A stretch of DNA of 64,000 bases from Tropicibacter oceani (GTDB lineage Bacteria > Pseudomonadota > Alphaproteobacteria > Rhodobacterales > Rhodobacteraceae), in NCBI RefSeq assembly GCF_029958925.1, contig NZ_CP124616.1, positions 1,860,001 through 1,924,000 on the forward strand. Reading direction: 5' to 3'. Position 1 is the first letter of the stretch. Each line of letters begins with the position of its first letter. The position numbers and the translations under genes are program-made. This document shows positions 16,308-24,354 of this stretch, in pieces. Below the pieces are notes generated by a model that ran no database searches, was not told the DNA's origin, and was given only the letters and a program-made list of their open reading frames with translations.

Positions 16308-16853
16308 GTGAAGGGACTGGTTTTTACGGAACTGCTTGAAATGGCCGAGTCGGCCCTGGGCGAAGAGGTGGTCGACGAGGTGCTGGACGGGCTGGAACTG
16401 GAGGGCGGCGGGGCCTATTCGGCGGTCGGGTCCTATCCGTGTTCGGAGCTGTTCGGGATCGTCGGGGCGCTGAGCGCGCGGACGGGGATTTCGGGGGACG
16501 AATTGCAGCGGCAGTTCGGGCATTGGATGTTCGGGCGGTTTTCGGTGAACTACCCGGGGTTCTTCGAGGGCAAGGCCAATGCGCTGGAAATGCTGGATGC
16601 GATCGAAAGCGAGGTGCACGTCGAGGTGCGCAAGCTGTATCCCGATGCAGAGCTGCCGACCTTTGCCACGACCTGGCGCAACGATCGCGAGCTGTTGTTG
16701 AACTATTCGTCGTCGCGGCCGCTGGTGGCCTTTTGCCATGGGCTGATCGAGGCCTGTCTTGTGCATTTCGGCCATCCGGGGCAGTTGCGGCAATCGCGGC
16801 AGCTGGAGGGCGAGGGGCATGCGGCGACCTTTCTGATCAAGCTGGACGCCTGA
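16308..16853 (+). CDS. H-NOX heme nitric-oxide sensor
   Basis: A 181-residue soluble H-NOX (heme NO/O2-binding) protein. GTG start at 16308 behind AAAGGGAGAG. The N-terminus MKGLVFTELLEM is typical. The proximal heme His is H104, aligned by the HVEVRKLYPDAELP segment. The YxSxR heme-propionate motif is Y133-S135-R137. No distal tyrosine required for O2 binding is obvious, so NO selectivity is likely. It is followed 3 bp later by its probable partner hybrid histidine kinase, the usual bacterial arrangement. Confidence 0.93.
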   Translation: MKGLVFTELLEMAESALGEEVVDEVLDGLELEGGGAYSAVGSYPCSELFGIVGALSARTGISGDELQRQFGHWMFGRFSVNYPGFFEGKANALEMLDAIESEVHVEVRKLYPDAELPTFATTWRNDRELLLNYSSSRPLVAFCHGLIEACLVHFGHPGQLRQSRQLEGEGHAATFLIKLDA

Positions 16854-16856
16854 CCT

Positions 16857-18287
16857 GTGTGGCACAAGCCCGTGACCCCGCCTTCGGACAAGGTATCGCG
16901 CCAGCGCTATGAACGCGAACGGCTGGCGCGCAAGGAGGTGGAGTCGCTTCTGGAGGTCAAGTCGCGGGCGCTGTACCAGGCGAACGAGGAATTGCGCGCC
17001 CAGGCCCGGCATCTGGAAGAGGAGGTCAGGCGGCGCACGGCGGATCTGGAGGCGGCGAAAACCCTGGCCGAACACGCGAGCGAGGCGAAGAGCAGCTTTC
17101 TGGCGATGATCAGCCATGAAATCCGCACGCCGCTGAACGGGCTTTTGGGGATGGGCGCGGCGCTGTCGGAAAGCGGGCTGAACGACGAGCAGGCCGAGAT
17201 GGTTTCGCTGATGCAATCGTCGGGCGACATGCTTTTGTCGCTGCTCAACGACATCCTGGACCTGAGCAAGATCGAGGCCCGGCAGATGGAGATCGAAAGC
17301 ATCGGCTTTGATCTGCCCGCGCTGGTCGAGGAACAATGCCAGATGTATGCGCCAAGGGCGCGGGAAAAGGGGCTGAGCTTTGCCCTGCACATCGAGGACA
17401 GCGCAAGACGCCATATCCAAAGCGATCCGACGCGGCTGCGGCAGGTGATCAGCAACCTGTTTTCCAACGCGACCAAGTTCACCACCTCGGGCGGGATCGA
17501 GGTGCGGCTGTGGGTCGAGGACGGGCAGGTGCGCTGCCGGGTGTCGGACACCGGGCCGGGGGTCGATCCATCGCGCCAGGACAGCCTGTTCAAGGCCTTT
17601 TCGCAGGCCGAATCCTCGATCACCCGGCGCTTTGGGGGCACCGGGCTGGGGCTGGCCATCTCGCGCGAGATGTGCCGGCTGATGGGCGGGGATCTTGTCT
17701 ATGACGCGCGCGAGGGCGGCGGGTCGGAATTCGTGGCGAGCATCGCCGCGCGCGAGGCAGTCAGCCCGCCAGACGGCCACGACAGCGCCGATGCCGATTA
17801 CGAGATGATCCTGGTCAGCCAGCCCTGGCGCGTGCTGGCCGCCGAGGACAACATGACCAACCAGCAGGTCCTGCGCCTGATGCTGCGGCGCTATGGGCTG
17901 GACATGGTGATGGTGAACGATGGCGCGGCGGCGGTCGCGGCGCATTGTTCGAACCCGTTCGATTTGATCCTGATGGATGTGAACATGCCCGAAATGAACG
18001 GGCTGGAGGCGGCAAGCTATATCCGCCAGTTCGAAATCGCGCGGGACCTGCCGCGCGTTCCGATCATTGCCCTGACCGCCAATGCCATGACCCATCAGGT
18101 ACAGGATTACCTGCGGCAGGGCATCGACGCCCATGTCGCCAAACCGGTGCGCCGCGAGGTGTTGGCGCGCGCCATGGCGGGCATGCTGGCCCCCTTGTGC
18201 CAGGGGCCAGAGGCGCCGTCAGGCGCGGCGGCGGATCAGGCGGAATGCGCGCCGTCGGCCAGTGTCTTGACGAAGGACAGCACCTGA
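16857..18287 (+). CDS. H-NOX-associated hybrid histidine kinase
   Basis: A 476-residue cytoplasmic hybrid kinase with GTG start 3 bp after the H-NOX stop. An N-terminal coiled coil (about 15-75) leads to HisKA with H87 ([12 protein letters not shown]), the HATPase_c domain (N-box NLFSNATKF at 200-208, G1 DTGPG at 231-235, G2 GTGLGL at 261-266) and a receiver domain with phospho-acceptor D374 ([10 protein letters not shown]) and AEDN at about 329-332. It lacks its own sensor domain, so the H-NOX protein is expected to modulate its activity. No HPt protein or separate response regulator lies next to it. The last 52 bp overlap the 3' end of convergent trpA; the C-terminal tail after the receiver is unstructured. 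Confidence 0.93.
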   Translation: MWHKPVTPPSDKVSRQRYERERLARKEVESLLEVKSRALYQANEELRAQARHLEEEVRRRTADLEAAKTLAEHASEAKSSFLAMISHEIRTPLNGLLGMGAALSESGLNDEQAEMVSLMQSSGDMLLSLLNDILDLSKIEARQMEIESIGFDLPALVEEQCQMYAPRAREKGLSFALHIEDSARRHIQSDPTRLRQVISNLFSNATKFTTSGGIEVRLWVEDGQVRCRVSDTGPGVDPSRQDSLFKAFSQAESSITRRFGGTGLGLAISREMCRLMGGDLVYDAREGGGSEFVASIAAREAVSPPDGHDSADADYEMILVSQPWRVLAAEDNMTNQQVLRLMLRRYGLDMVMVNDGAAAVAAHCSNPFDLILMDVNMPEMNGLEAASYIRQFEIARDLPRVPIIALTANAMTHQVQDYLRQGIDAHVAKPVRREVLARAMAGMLAPLCQGPEAPSGAAADQAECAPSASVLTKDST

Positions 18288-19033
18288 TCGACGCCCTTGC
18301 CCTTGGCCAGTTCCGACACGATGGCCGAGCCGACAACACAGCCATCGGCCACGCCGGCAATCTCGCGCGAGGTTTCGGGGGTGCGGATGCCAAAGCCGAC
18401 GATCACGGGAATATCGGTCTGGGCCTTGATGCGGGCGACCTCGGGGGCGACATCGGCGGCCTGCGCGGCGGCGGCGCCGGTGATCCCGGTGATCGAGACG
18501 TAATAGACAAAGCCCGAGGTGTTCTGCAGCACCTTGGGCAGGCGTTTGTCATCGGTGGTGGGCGTGGCAAGGCGGATGAAGTTCAGCCCGGCCTTTTGCG
18601 CCGGAATGCACAGCTCGTCGTCTTCTTCGGGGGGCAGGTCGACGACGATCAGCCCGTCGATCCCGGCCTCTTGGGTGTCGGCCAGGAACTTGTCGACGCC
18701 GCGCGAATAGATCGGGTTGTAATAGCCCATCAGCACGATCGGCGTGTCATTGTCGCCGGCGCGAAAGTCGCGGACCATTTGCAGGGTCTTTGACAGTGTC
18801 ATCCCGCCTTCGAGCGCGCGCTGACCGGCCAGCTGGATGGTTTCGCCATCGGCCATGGGATCGGTGAAGGGCACGCCCAGTTCGATGATGTCGACACCGG
18901 CGCCGGGCAGCCCCTTCATCACCGCAAGCGATGTGTCATAGTCCGGATCGCCCGCCATGATGTAGGAAACGAAAGCTTTCTTTCCATCCTTGCGCAGCTT
19001 TGCGAAAGTGGCGTCGATACGTGTCATGGTCAT
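18236..19033 (-). CDS. trpA: Tryptophan synthase alpha subunit
   Basis: Cleaves indole-3-glycerol phosphate to indole and glyceraldehyde 3-phosphate. The 265-residue length is normal. The catalytic pair is E51 (DIIELGVPF) and D62 ([10 protein letters not shown]); the phosphate-binding loop is seen at [11 protein letters not shown]. It is separated by 11 kb and opposite orientation from trpB. Its 3' end overlaps the hybrid kinase gene by 52 bp. Confidence 0.97.
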   Translation of the reverse strand: MTMTRIDATFAKLRKDGKKAFVSYIMAGDPDYDTSLAVMKGLPGAGVDIIELGVPFTDPMADGETIQLAGQRALEGGMTLSKTLQMVRDFRAGDNDTPIVLMGYYNPIYSRGVDKFLADTQEAGIDGLIVVDLPPEEDDELCIPAQKAGLNFIRLATPTTDDKRLPKVLQNTSGFVYYVSITGITGAAAAQAADVAPEVARIKAQTDIPVIVGFGIRTPETSREIAGVADGCVVGSAIVSELAKGKGVDQVLSFVKTLADGAHSA

Positions 19034-19115
19034 TCCTCTTGCGTGCTGGTGTTCTGTTGCCGGAAGCGCGGGGGAAAATCAATGGCCGATACGGCGGATG
19101 CAAGAGGAGAGTGTG

Positions 19116-20006
19116 ATGCGGATTGCCTTTACAGGAGGAAGCGGCAAGGCGGGGCGGCATATTCTGCCGATGCTGGTCGAGAATGGTCATCAGGTGTTGA
19201 ACCTGGACCTGCAGCCGCTGGAGGCGCCGGGGGTCGACAACCTGATCGTTGATCTGACCGACGCGGGGCAGGTGTTTTCGGCCCTGTCGGGGTATAGCAA
19301 CTTTGGCGAATTGGAGCCGGGGACGGGGGTGCCGACGTTCGACGCGGTGGTGCATTTCGCGGCCCTGGCGCGGATCCTGATCCAGCCAGATACCGAGACC
19401 TTTCGGGTCAACACGCTGTCGACCTACAACGTCATGGAGGCGGCGGTAAAGCTGGGCATTCCCAAGGTGGTCTTTGCCAGTTCGGAAACCACCTATGGCG
19501 TGTGTTTTGCCGATGGGATGCGCAGGCCCGCCTATATCCCGGTGGACGAAGAGCACCCGACCGTGCCCGAGGACGCCTATGCCATGAGCAAGGTCTGCAA
19601 CGAGGTCACGGGGCGGTCGTTTCAGGCGCGCAGCGGCATCGACATCTATGGTCTGCGGATCAACAACGTGATCGAGCCGAGTGAGTACGAGGCGGCCTTT
19701 CCGGCCTATCTGGAGGACGCCAGCCTGCGGCGGCGCAACATCTTTGGCTATATCGACGTGCGCGATCTGGGGCAGATGGTGGAGCGGTGTTTGCAGGTGG
19801 ATGGGCTGGGCTATGAGGTGTTCAACGTCTCGAACGACGATCTGTCGGTGGGGCTGAGCAACGATGAGGTGCGCGCGCGGTTCTATGAAGGCGTGCCAGT
19901 CAAGCGCGAGATGGCGGGGAACGACACGATGTATTGCAACCGCAAGGCCAAGCGGATGTTGGGATTTGCGCCCCGGTACAGCTGGCGGGACGTGTTGAAG
20001 GGGTAG
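19116..20006 (+). CDS. NAD-dependent epimerase/dehydratase (extended SDR)
   Basis: A 296-residue protein with start ATG 19116 behind AGAGGAGAG; the open frame further upstream has no coding character. The Rossmann motif is GGSGKAG at residues 7-13, and the catalytic pair is a Ser/Thr-rich SSETTYG plus YAMSK. C-terminal substrate-binding features such as YIDVRDLG are typical of UDP-sugar epimerases and uronate dehydrogenases. The substrate is not clear. It is divergent from trpA with 82 bp between them. Confidence 0.85.
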   Translation: MRIAFTGGSGKAGRHILPMLVENGHQVLNLDLQPLEAPGVDNLIVDLTDAGQVFSALSGYSNFGELEPGTGVPTFDAVVHFAALARILIQPDTETFRVNTLSTYNVMEAAVKLGIPKVVFASSETTYGVCFADGMRRPAYIPVDEEHPTVPEDAYAMSKVCNEVTGRSFQARSGIDIYGLRINNVIEPSEYEAAFPAYLEDASLRRRNIFGYIDVRDLGQMVERCLQVDGLGYEVFNVSNDDLSVGLSNDEVRARFYEGVPVKREMAGNDTMYCNRKAKRMLGFAPRYSWRDVLKG

Positions 20007-20031
20007 CAGGGGGCCACAAAGCGGCCCGGAT

Positions 20032-20045
20032 TTGACAGGTGTCAA
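20032..20045. promoter_or_regulatory. Palindrome TTGACA-GG-TGTCAA upstream of ppk2
   Basis: A perfect 14-bp inverted repeat 58 bp before ppk2. One arm equals the -35 hexamer consensus, so a repressor bound here would cover the promoter (inference). Confidence 0.45.
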
Positions 20046-20103
20046 GGTGGGGATGCGGGCAAAGGGATAAGATTGCGCCAACCATTCGAGAAAAGGAAAG
20101 CGC

Positions 20104-21114
20104 ATGACGACACCGACCGCCCAGACCGCCAAAGCCGCCCCCGTGACGGCGCCGAAGCCTGCTGCCAATGCCGCGCCTGCCGTGGCCAAACCGGATGTCG
20201 CCGCGCCCGCCGCCCCTGCGGCCAAACCCGCCGCCAAGGCCAAGGACAGCAAGGCGCCGTCGCCCGCCGATATCCGCCGTGCATTCGAGACCGGCGAGTA
20301 TCCTTACAAGTCGCGGCTGTCGCGTCGCGAGTATGAAAAGCAAAAGGCGCAGTTGCAGGCGGAACTGCTCAAGGTGCAGATCTGGGCGCAGGAGACCGGG
20401 CAGAAGTTCGTGCTGTTGTTCGAAGGGCGCGATGCGGCGGGCAAGGGCGGCACGATCAAGCGCTTTACCGAACACCTGAACCCGCGAAATGCCCGCGTCG
20501 TGGCGCTGAACAAGCCCACCGATGTGGAGCGCGGCCAATGGTATTACCAACGCTACATCCAGCACCTGCCCACCGCCGGGGAAATCGTGCTGTATGACCG
20601 GTCGTGGTACAACCGCGCCGGGGTCGAGCGGGTCATGGGGTTCTGCGAGCCGAACGAATACCTCGAGTTCATGCGCCAGACCCCGGATCTGGAGCGGATG
20701 CTGGTCCGGTCGGGCATCCGGCTGTACAAATACTGGTTCTCGGTCACGCAGGCCGAACAGCGCCGCCGCTTTGAAAGCCGCGAACACGATCCGCTGAAAC
20801 AGTGGAAGCTGTCGCCGATCGACAAGGCCTCGTTGAACAAGTGGGACGATTACACCGAGGCGAAAGAGGCGATGTTTTTCTACACCGATACCGCCGATGC
20901 GCCCTGGACCGTGGTCAAATCCGACGACAAGAAGCGCGCGCGCCTGAACACCATGCGCCATTTCCTGGCGACGCTGGATTACCCCGGCAAGGACCACGCC
21001 ATTGCCACCGCGCCCGATCCGCTGATCGTGGGCGGGGCGGGGCATGTCATCCACCGGTCCGAGCATATCCTGGGCACCGCGCTGCACCCCGATACGCGCA
21101 AGCATGGTGGCTGA
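20104..21114 (+). CDS. ppk2: Polyphosphate kinase 2
   Basis: Transfers phosphate between polyphosphate and nucleoside di- or monophosphates. A 336-residue protein. The first 50 residues are a disordered Ala/Pro/Lys extension, the rest a one-domain PPK2. Walker A FEGRDAAGKGGT (107-118), the lid region LNPRNARVVALNKPTDVERG, and the Walker B-like VLYDRSWYNRAGVERVMGF (162-180) are all present. One-domain class I members mainly form GTP or ATP from NDPs. It is followed by a strong 15-bp hairpin and a MATE gene. Confidence 0.94.
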   Translation: MTTPTAQTAKAAPVTAPKPAANAAPAVAKPDVAAPAAPAAKPAAKAKDSKAPSPADIRRAFETGEYPYKSRLSRREYEKQKAQLQAELLKVQIWAQETGQKFVLLFEGRDAAGKGGTIKRFTEHLNPRNARVVALNKPTDVERGQWYYQRYIQHLPTAGEIVLYDRSWYNRAGVERVMGFCEPNEYLEFMRQTPDLERMLVRSGIRLYKYWFSVTQAEQRRRFESREHDPLKQWKLSPIDKASLNKWDDYTEAKEAMFFYTDTADAPWTVVKSDDKKRARLNTMRHFLATLDYPGKDHAIATAPDPLIVGGAGHVIHRSEHILGTALHPDTRKHGG

Positions 21115-21144
21115 AGGGCAACCAGCGGCATGACCATCACCGGC

Positions 21145-21180
21145 CCGGCGCGCGGTGCCCTTGCAAGGGCTGCGCGCCGG
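21145..21180 (+). other. Strong RNA hairpin between ppk2 and MATE gene
   Basis: CCGGCGCGC (21145-21153) plus GCCCTT (21157-21162) pair with AAGGGC (21165-21170) plus GCGCGCCGG (21172-21180): 15 paired bases, a 3/1 internal loop and a 2-nt apical loop. There is no T-run. It ends 15 bp before the MATE start codon, so it might act as a leader structure or a factor-dependent stop. Confidence 0.6.
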
Positions 21181-21195
21181 ACGTAAGCCGGGGAT

Positions 21196-22557
21196 ATGTC
21201 CAGTGAACCGATGCGATTTGGCGGCCATACCCGCGCCGTCCTGACCCTTGGCCTGCCGATGATCGGCGGGCATCTTGCGCAACTTGCCATCGGCTTGACC
21301 GACACCGTCATGATGGGCTGGTACGGCGTGCCGGAACTGGCGGCGCTGACGCTGGCGGGGTCGTATTTCTTTACGCTGTTCCTGCTGGGATCGGGCTTTG
21401 CCTGGGCGATCATGCCCATGGTGGCCAATTTCGCCGCGCAAGACGACGAGGTGCAGATTCGCCGGGCCACGCGCATGGCGCTGTGGCTGTCGCTGCTGTT
21501 CTTTGTGGCGGTCATGCCGCTGTTCTGGTTTTCGGGCACCATCCTGCTGATGCTGGGCCAGACCGAGGACAGCGCCGCGCTGGCGCAGACCTATCTGCGC
21601 ATCGCCGGCTGGGGCATGTTGCCGGCGCTGGGGGTCATGGCCTTCAAAAGCTATCTGGCGGGGCTGGAATACACCCGCGTCGTGCTGTGGGTCACCATCG
21701 CGGCGGCGGTGGTGAACGGCTTTGCCAACTATGCCTTTGTCTTTGGCAACTGGGGCGCGCCGGAACTGGGGATCTCGGGGGCGGCGCTGGCCTCGGTCGC
21801 GTCAAGCTCGGCGGGGTTCGGGCTGGTGGTGCTTTATGCGGTGAACCTGTTGCCAGAGCACCGGATTTTCGTCCGCTTCTGGCGCCCCGACTGGGAGATG
21901 TTCCGCCAGGTTTTCGCCCTTGGCCTGCCCATCGGGCTGACGACGCTGGCCGAAGTGGCGCTGTTCGCGGCCTCGGCGGTGCTGATGGGGCTGCTGGGCA
22001 CCGTGCCGCTGGCGGCGCATGGGGTGGCTTTGCAGATCACCACGGCGACCTTCATGATCCAGATGGGCCTGTCGAACGCCGCCACGGTGCGCGCGGGCAA
22101 TGCGCTGGGCCGGGGTGATGCGGCGCATCTGGCCATGGGGGCCAAGGTCGTGGTCGTGCTGGGGGCGATTGGCGTGGCGCTGTCCATCGCCGCCTTTCTG
22201 CTGATCCCCGAGCAGCTGATCGGCCTGTTCGTCGACAGCGCCGACCCTTCCCGCGACGAGATCATCGCCATTGGCACCCGCCTGCTGGCCATGGCGGCGC
22301 TGTTCCAGCTGGTCGATGCGGCGCAGGTTCTGCACCTGGGCCTGCTGCGCGGGTTGCAGGACACCCGCGTGCCGATGGTGGTCGCGGCGCTGGCATATTG
22401 GGCGGTGGGGATGCCGGCGGCCTGGGCCTTTGGCATTGCCTGGGGCATGGGCGGCGTCGGCGTCTGGCTGGGGCTGACGCTGGGGCTGACGGTGGCGGCG
22501 GTGCTGCTGGCATGGCGGTTCTGGACGGTCGGCCTTCGGCTGGTGGCGCGCGCCTGA
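21196..22557 (+). CDS. MATE family efflux transporter, NorM-like
   Basis: A 453-residue, 12-helix multidrug/toxin exporter of the NorM branch. MIGGHLAQLAIGLTDTVMMGWYG near the N-terminus with the conserved Asp in helix 1, and the second-half signature GVALQITTATFMIQMGLSNAA are diagnostic. Sequence differs clearly from the DinF-like MATE at 3874. The ribosome-binding site is poor (TAAGCCGGGGAT) and lies at the base of the 21145-21180 hairpin. The substrate is unknown. Confidence 0.92.
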   Translation: MSSEPMRFGGHTRAVLTLGLPMIGGHLAQLAIGLTDTVMMGWYGVPELAALTLAGSYFFTLFLLGSGFAWAIMPMVANFAAQDDEVQIRRATRMALWLSLLFFVAVMPLFWFSGTILLMLGQTEDSAALAQTYLRIAGWGMLPALGVMAFKSYLAGLEYTRVVLWVTIAAAVVNGFANYAFVFGNWGAPELGISGAALASVASSSAGFGLVVLYAVNLLPEHRIFVRFWRPDWEMFRQVFALGLPIGLTTLAEVALFAASAVLMGLLGTVPLAAHGVALQITTATFMIQMGLSNAATVRAGNALGRGDAAHLAMGAKVVVVLGAIGVALSIAAFLLIPEQLIGLFVDSADPSRDEIIAIGTRLLAMAALFQLVDAAQVLHLGLLRGLQDTRVPMVVAALAYWAVGMPAAWAFGIAWGMGGVGVWLGLTLGLTVAAVLLAWRFWTVGLRLVARA

Positions 22558-22575
22558 CGGGGGGGGGCGCCCGCG

Positions 22576-22977
22576 CTATTCGACGTGGATCATCCACGGT
22601 ACACCGAATTTGTCCGTCGCCATGCCAAAGCCCCGGGCCCAGAACTGTTCGCCGTAGGGCATGATGACGGACCCGCCATCGCTGAGCCTGTCGAACAGGG
22701 CCTTGCCCTTGTCGATATCGCCAAGATCGATCTGGATGGTGAAACCCTTGTAGCCGTCAAAGGGCATTTGCCCGATGTTGTCAGAACCTTGCAGCCAGAA
22801 TCCATCGGTCTTGATACCGGCGTGGGCGACCCGATCCTGCATGCCGTCGGGCACCATCGAGGTGTCGGGCATCTCGTTGTATTTCATGATCTGAAGGTCG
22901 CCGCCAAGAAGGCCATGGTAGAAGCGCATGGCCGCTTCGCAGTTGCCGTCGAATGTCAGGTAGGGATTGAGTCGCAT
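22576..22977 (-). CDS. VOC-superfamily protein, PhnB-like
   Basis: A 133-residue glyoxalase-fold protein. The opening MRLNPYLTFDGNCEAAMRFY and closing FGMATDKFGVPWMIHV are the PhnB/YP_1118-like pattern, which lacks part of the glyoxalase metal-ligand set. The function of PhnB-like proteins is not settled. It stands alone on the minus strand, and its stop lies 18 bp from that of the convergent MATE gene. Confidence 0.9.
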   Translation of the reverse strand: MRLNPYLTFDGNCEAAMRFYHGLLGGDLQIMKYNEMPDTSMVPDGMQDRVAHAGIKTDGFWLQGSDNIGQMPFDGYKGFTIQIDLGDIDKGKALFDRLSDGGSVIMPYGEQFWARGFGMATDKFGVPWMIHVE

Positions 22978-23107
22978 GGGTCACCTTTCGTGTCTGCGCG
23001 GCAGCGCGCGGGTGCAGCGTATCACGCCCTTGCATCGCGCCAAGGGGAAGAGTAGACCCCGCGCGGGCTTTGGCCCTTTGGTTTCAAGCACGGCAGGAGC
23101 GCAGGAC

Positions 23108-24205
23108 ATGGGATTTCGTATGGGCATCGTGGGGCTTCCCAATGTGGGGAAATCGACGCTTTTCAACGCTTTGACCAAGACGGCCAGCGCGCAGGCGGCG
23201 AACTTTCCTTTCTGCACGATCGAACCCAACGTGGGCGAGGTGGCCGTGCCCGACGCGCGGCTGGACACGCTGGCGGCGATTGCCGGGTCGAAACAGATCA
23301 TTCCGACGCGCATGACCTTTGTGGATATCGCGGGGCTGGTCAAAGGCGCGTCGAAGGGCGAGGGGCTGGGCAACCAGTTTCTGGCCAACATCCGTGAAAC
23401 CGACGCGATTGCCCATGTGCTGCGCTGTTTCGAGGATGACGACGTGACCCATGTGGATGGCCGTGTCGATCCGGTGGCCGATGCCGAAACCATCGAGACC
23501 GAGCTGATCATCGCCGACATGGAAAGCCTGGAAAAGCGGTTGCAGAACATCGTGCGCAAGGTGCGCGGCGGCGACAAGGAGGCGGTCCAGCAGGAGCGCC
23601 TGATGAAGCTGGCGCTGGCCGCGCTGGAAGAGGGCAAGCCCGCCCGCGTGGTCGAGGTGGACGCCGAGGACCAAAAGCAGTGGAAGATGTTGCAGTTGCT
23701 GTCGTCGAAACCGGTGCTGTACGTCTGCAACGTCGACGAAAGCGAAGCCGCGACAGGCAACGCGCTGAGCGACCGGGTCGGAGAGATGGCGGCGGCGCAG
23801 GGCAATTCCCACGTGGTGATCAGCGCCAAGATCGAGGAAGAGATCAGCCAGCTGGACGCGGACGAAGCCGCTGAATTCCTTGGGGAACTGGGGCTGGAAG
23901 AGGCAGGTCTGGATCGTCTGATCAAGGCCGGTTACGAATTGCTGCACCTGCAGACCTATTTCACCGTCGGCCCGAAAGAGGCGCGCGCCTGGACGATCCG
24001 CAAGGGCACGCTGGCGCCGCAGGCGGCCGGGGTGATCCACGGTGATTTCGAAAAGGGTTTCATCCGCGCCGAAACCATCGCCTATGCCGATTTCATCGCT
24101 TGCAAGGGTGAACAGGGCGCCAAGGATGCAGGCAAGATGCGCGCCGAGGGCAAGACCTATGAGGTCAAGGACGGCGACGTGCTGCATTTCCTGTTCAGCA
24201 AGTAA
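23108..24205 (+). CDS. ychF: Ribosome-associated GTPase/ATPase YchF (Obg family)
   Basis: A 365-residue P-loop NTPase that prefers ATP. G1 is GLPNVGKSTLFNAL, G3 is DIAGLVKGAS with G-rich switch GEGLGNQFL, followed by coiled coil and C-terminal TGS domain (LQTYFTVGPKEARAWTIRKG). Start ATG 23108 (GCAGGAC upstream) agrees with the family; longer frames read into the intergenic region. It lies 12 kb from pth, with which it is often paired in other bacteria. Confidence 0.96.
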   Translation: MGFRMGIVGLPNVGKSTLFNALTKTASAQAANFPFCTIEPNVGEVAVPDARLDTLAAIAGSKQIIPTRMTFVDIAGLVKGASKGEGLGNQFLANIRETDAIAHVLRCFEDDDVTHVDGRVDPVADAETIETELIIADMESLEKRLQNIVRKVRGGDKEAVQQERLMKLALAALEEGKPARVVEVDAEDQKQWKMLQLLSSKPVLYVCNVDESEAATGNALSDRVGEMAAAQGNSHVVISAKIEEEISQLDADEAAEFLGELGLEEAGLDRLIKAGYELLHLQTYFTVGPKEARAWTIRKGTLAPQAAGVIHGDFEKGFIRAETIAYADFIACKGEQGAKDAGKMRAEGKTYEVKDGDVLHFLFSK

Positions 24206-24310
24206 GGCGGGGTAGGACCCGAGTCTTTTTCGCAACGCTGACGGGGCTTTGAAAGTTTTCCGGGTTTGCGCGGTTGACGCTAAGTCGCGCCATTCCGATT
24301 GTGTCCGCGG

Positions 24311-24324
24311 CCAACACGTGTTGG
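24311..24324. promoter_or_regulatory. Palindrome CCAACACGTGTTGG upstream of RTX gene
   Basis: A perfect 14-bp inverted repeat 31-44 bp before the start codon at 24355. The position suggests an operator or activator site controlling the secreted protein. Confidence 0.5.
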
Positions 24325-24354
24325 TTGATTTGATACAATTGAGAGTAGGCGGCG

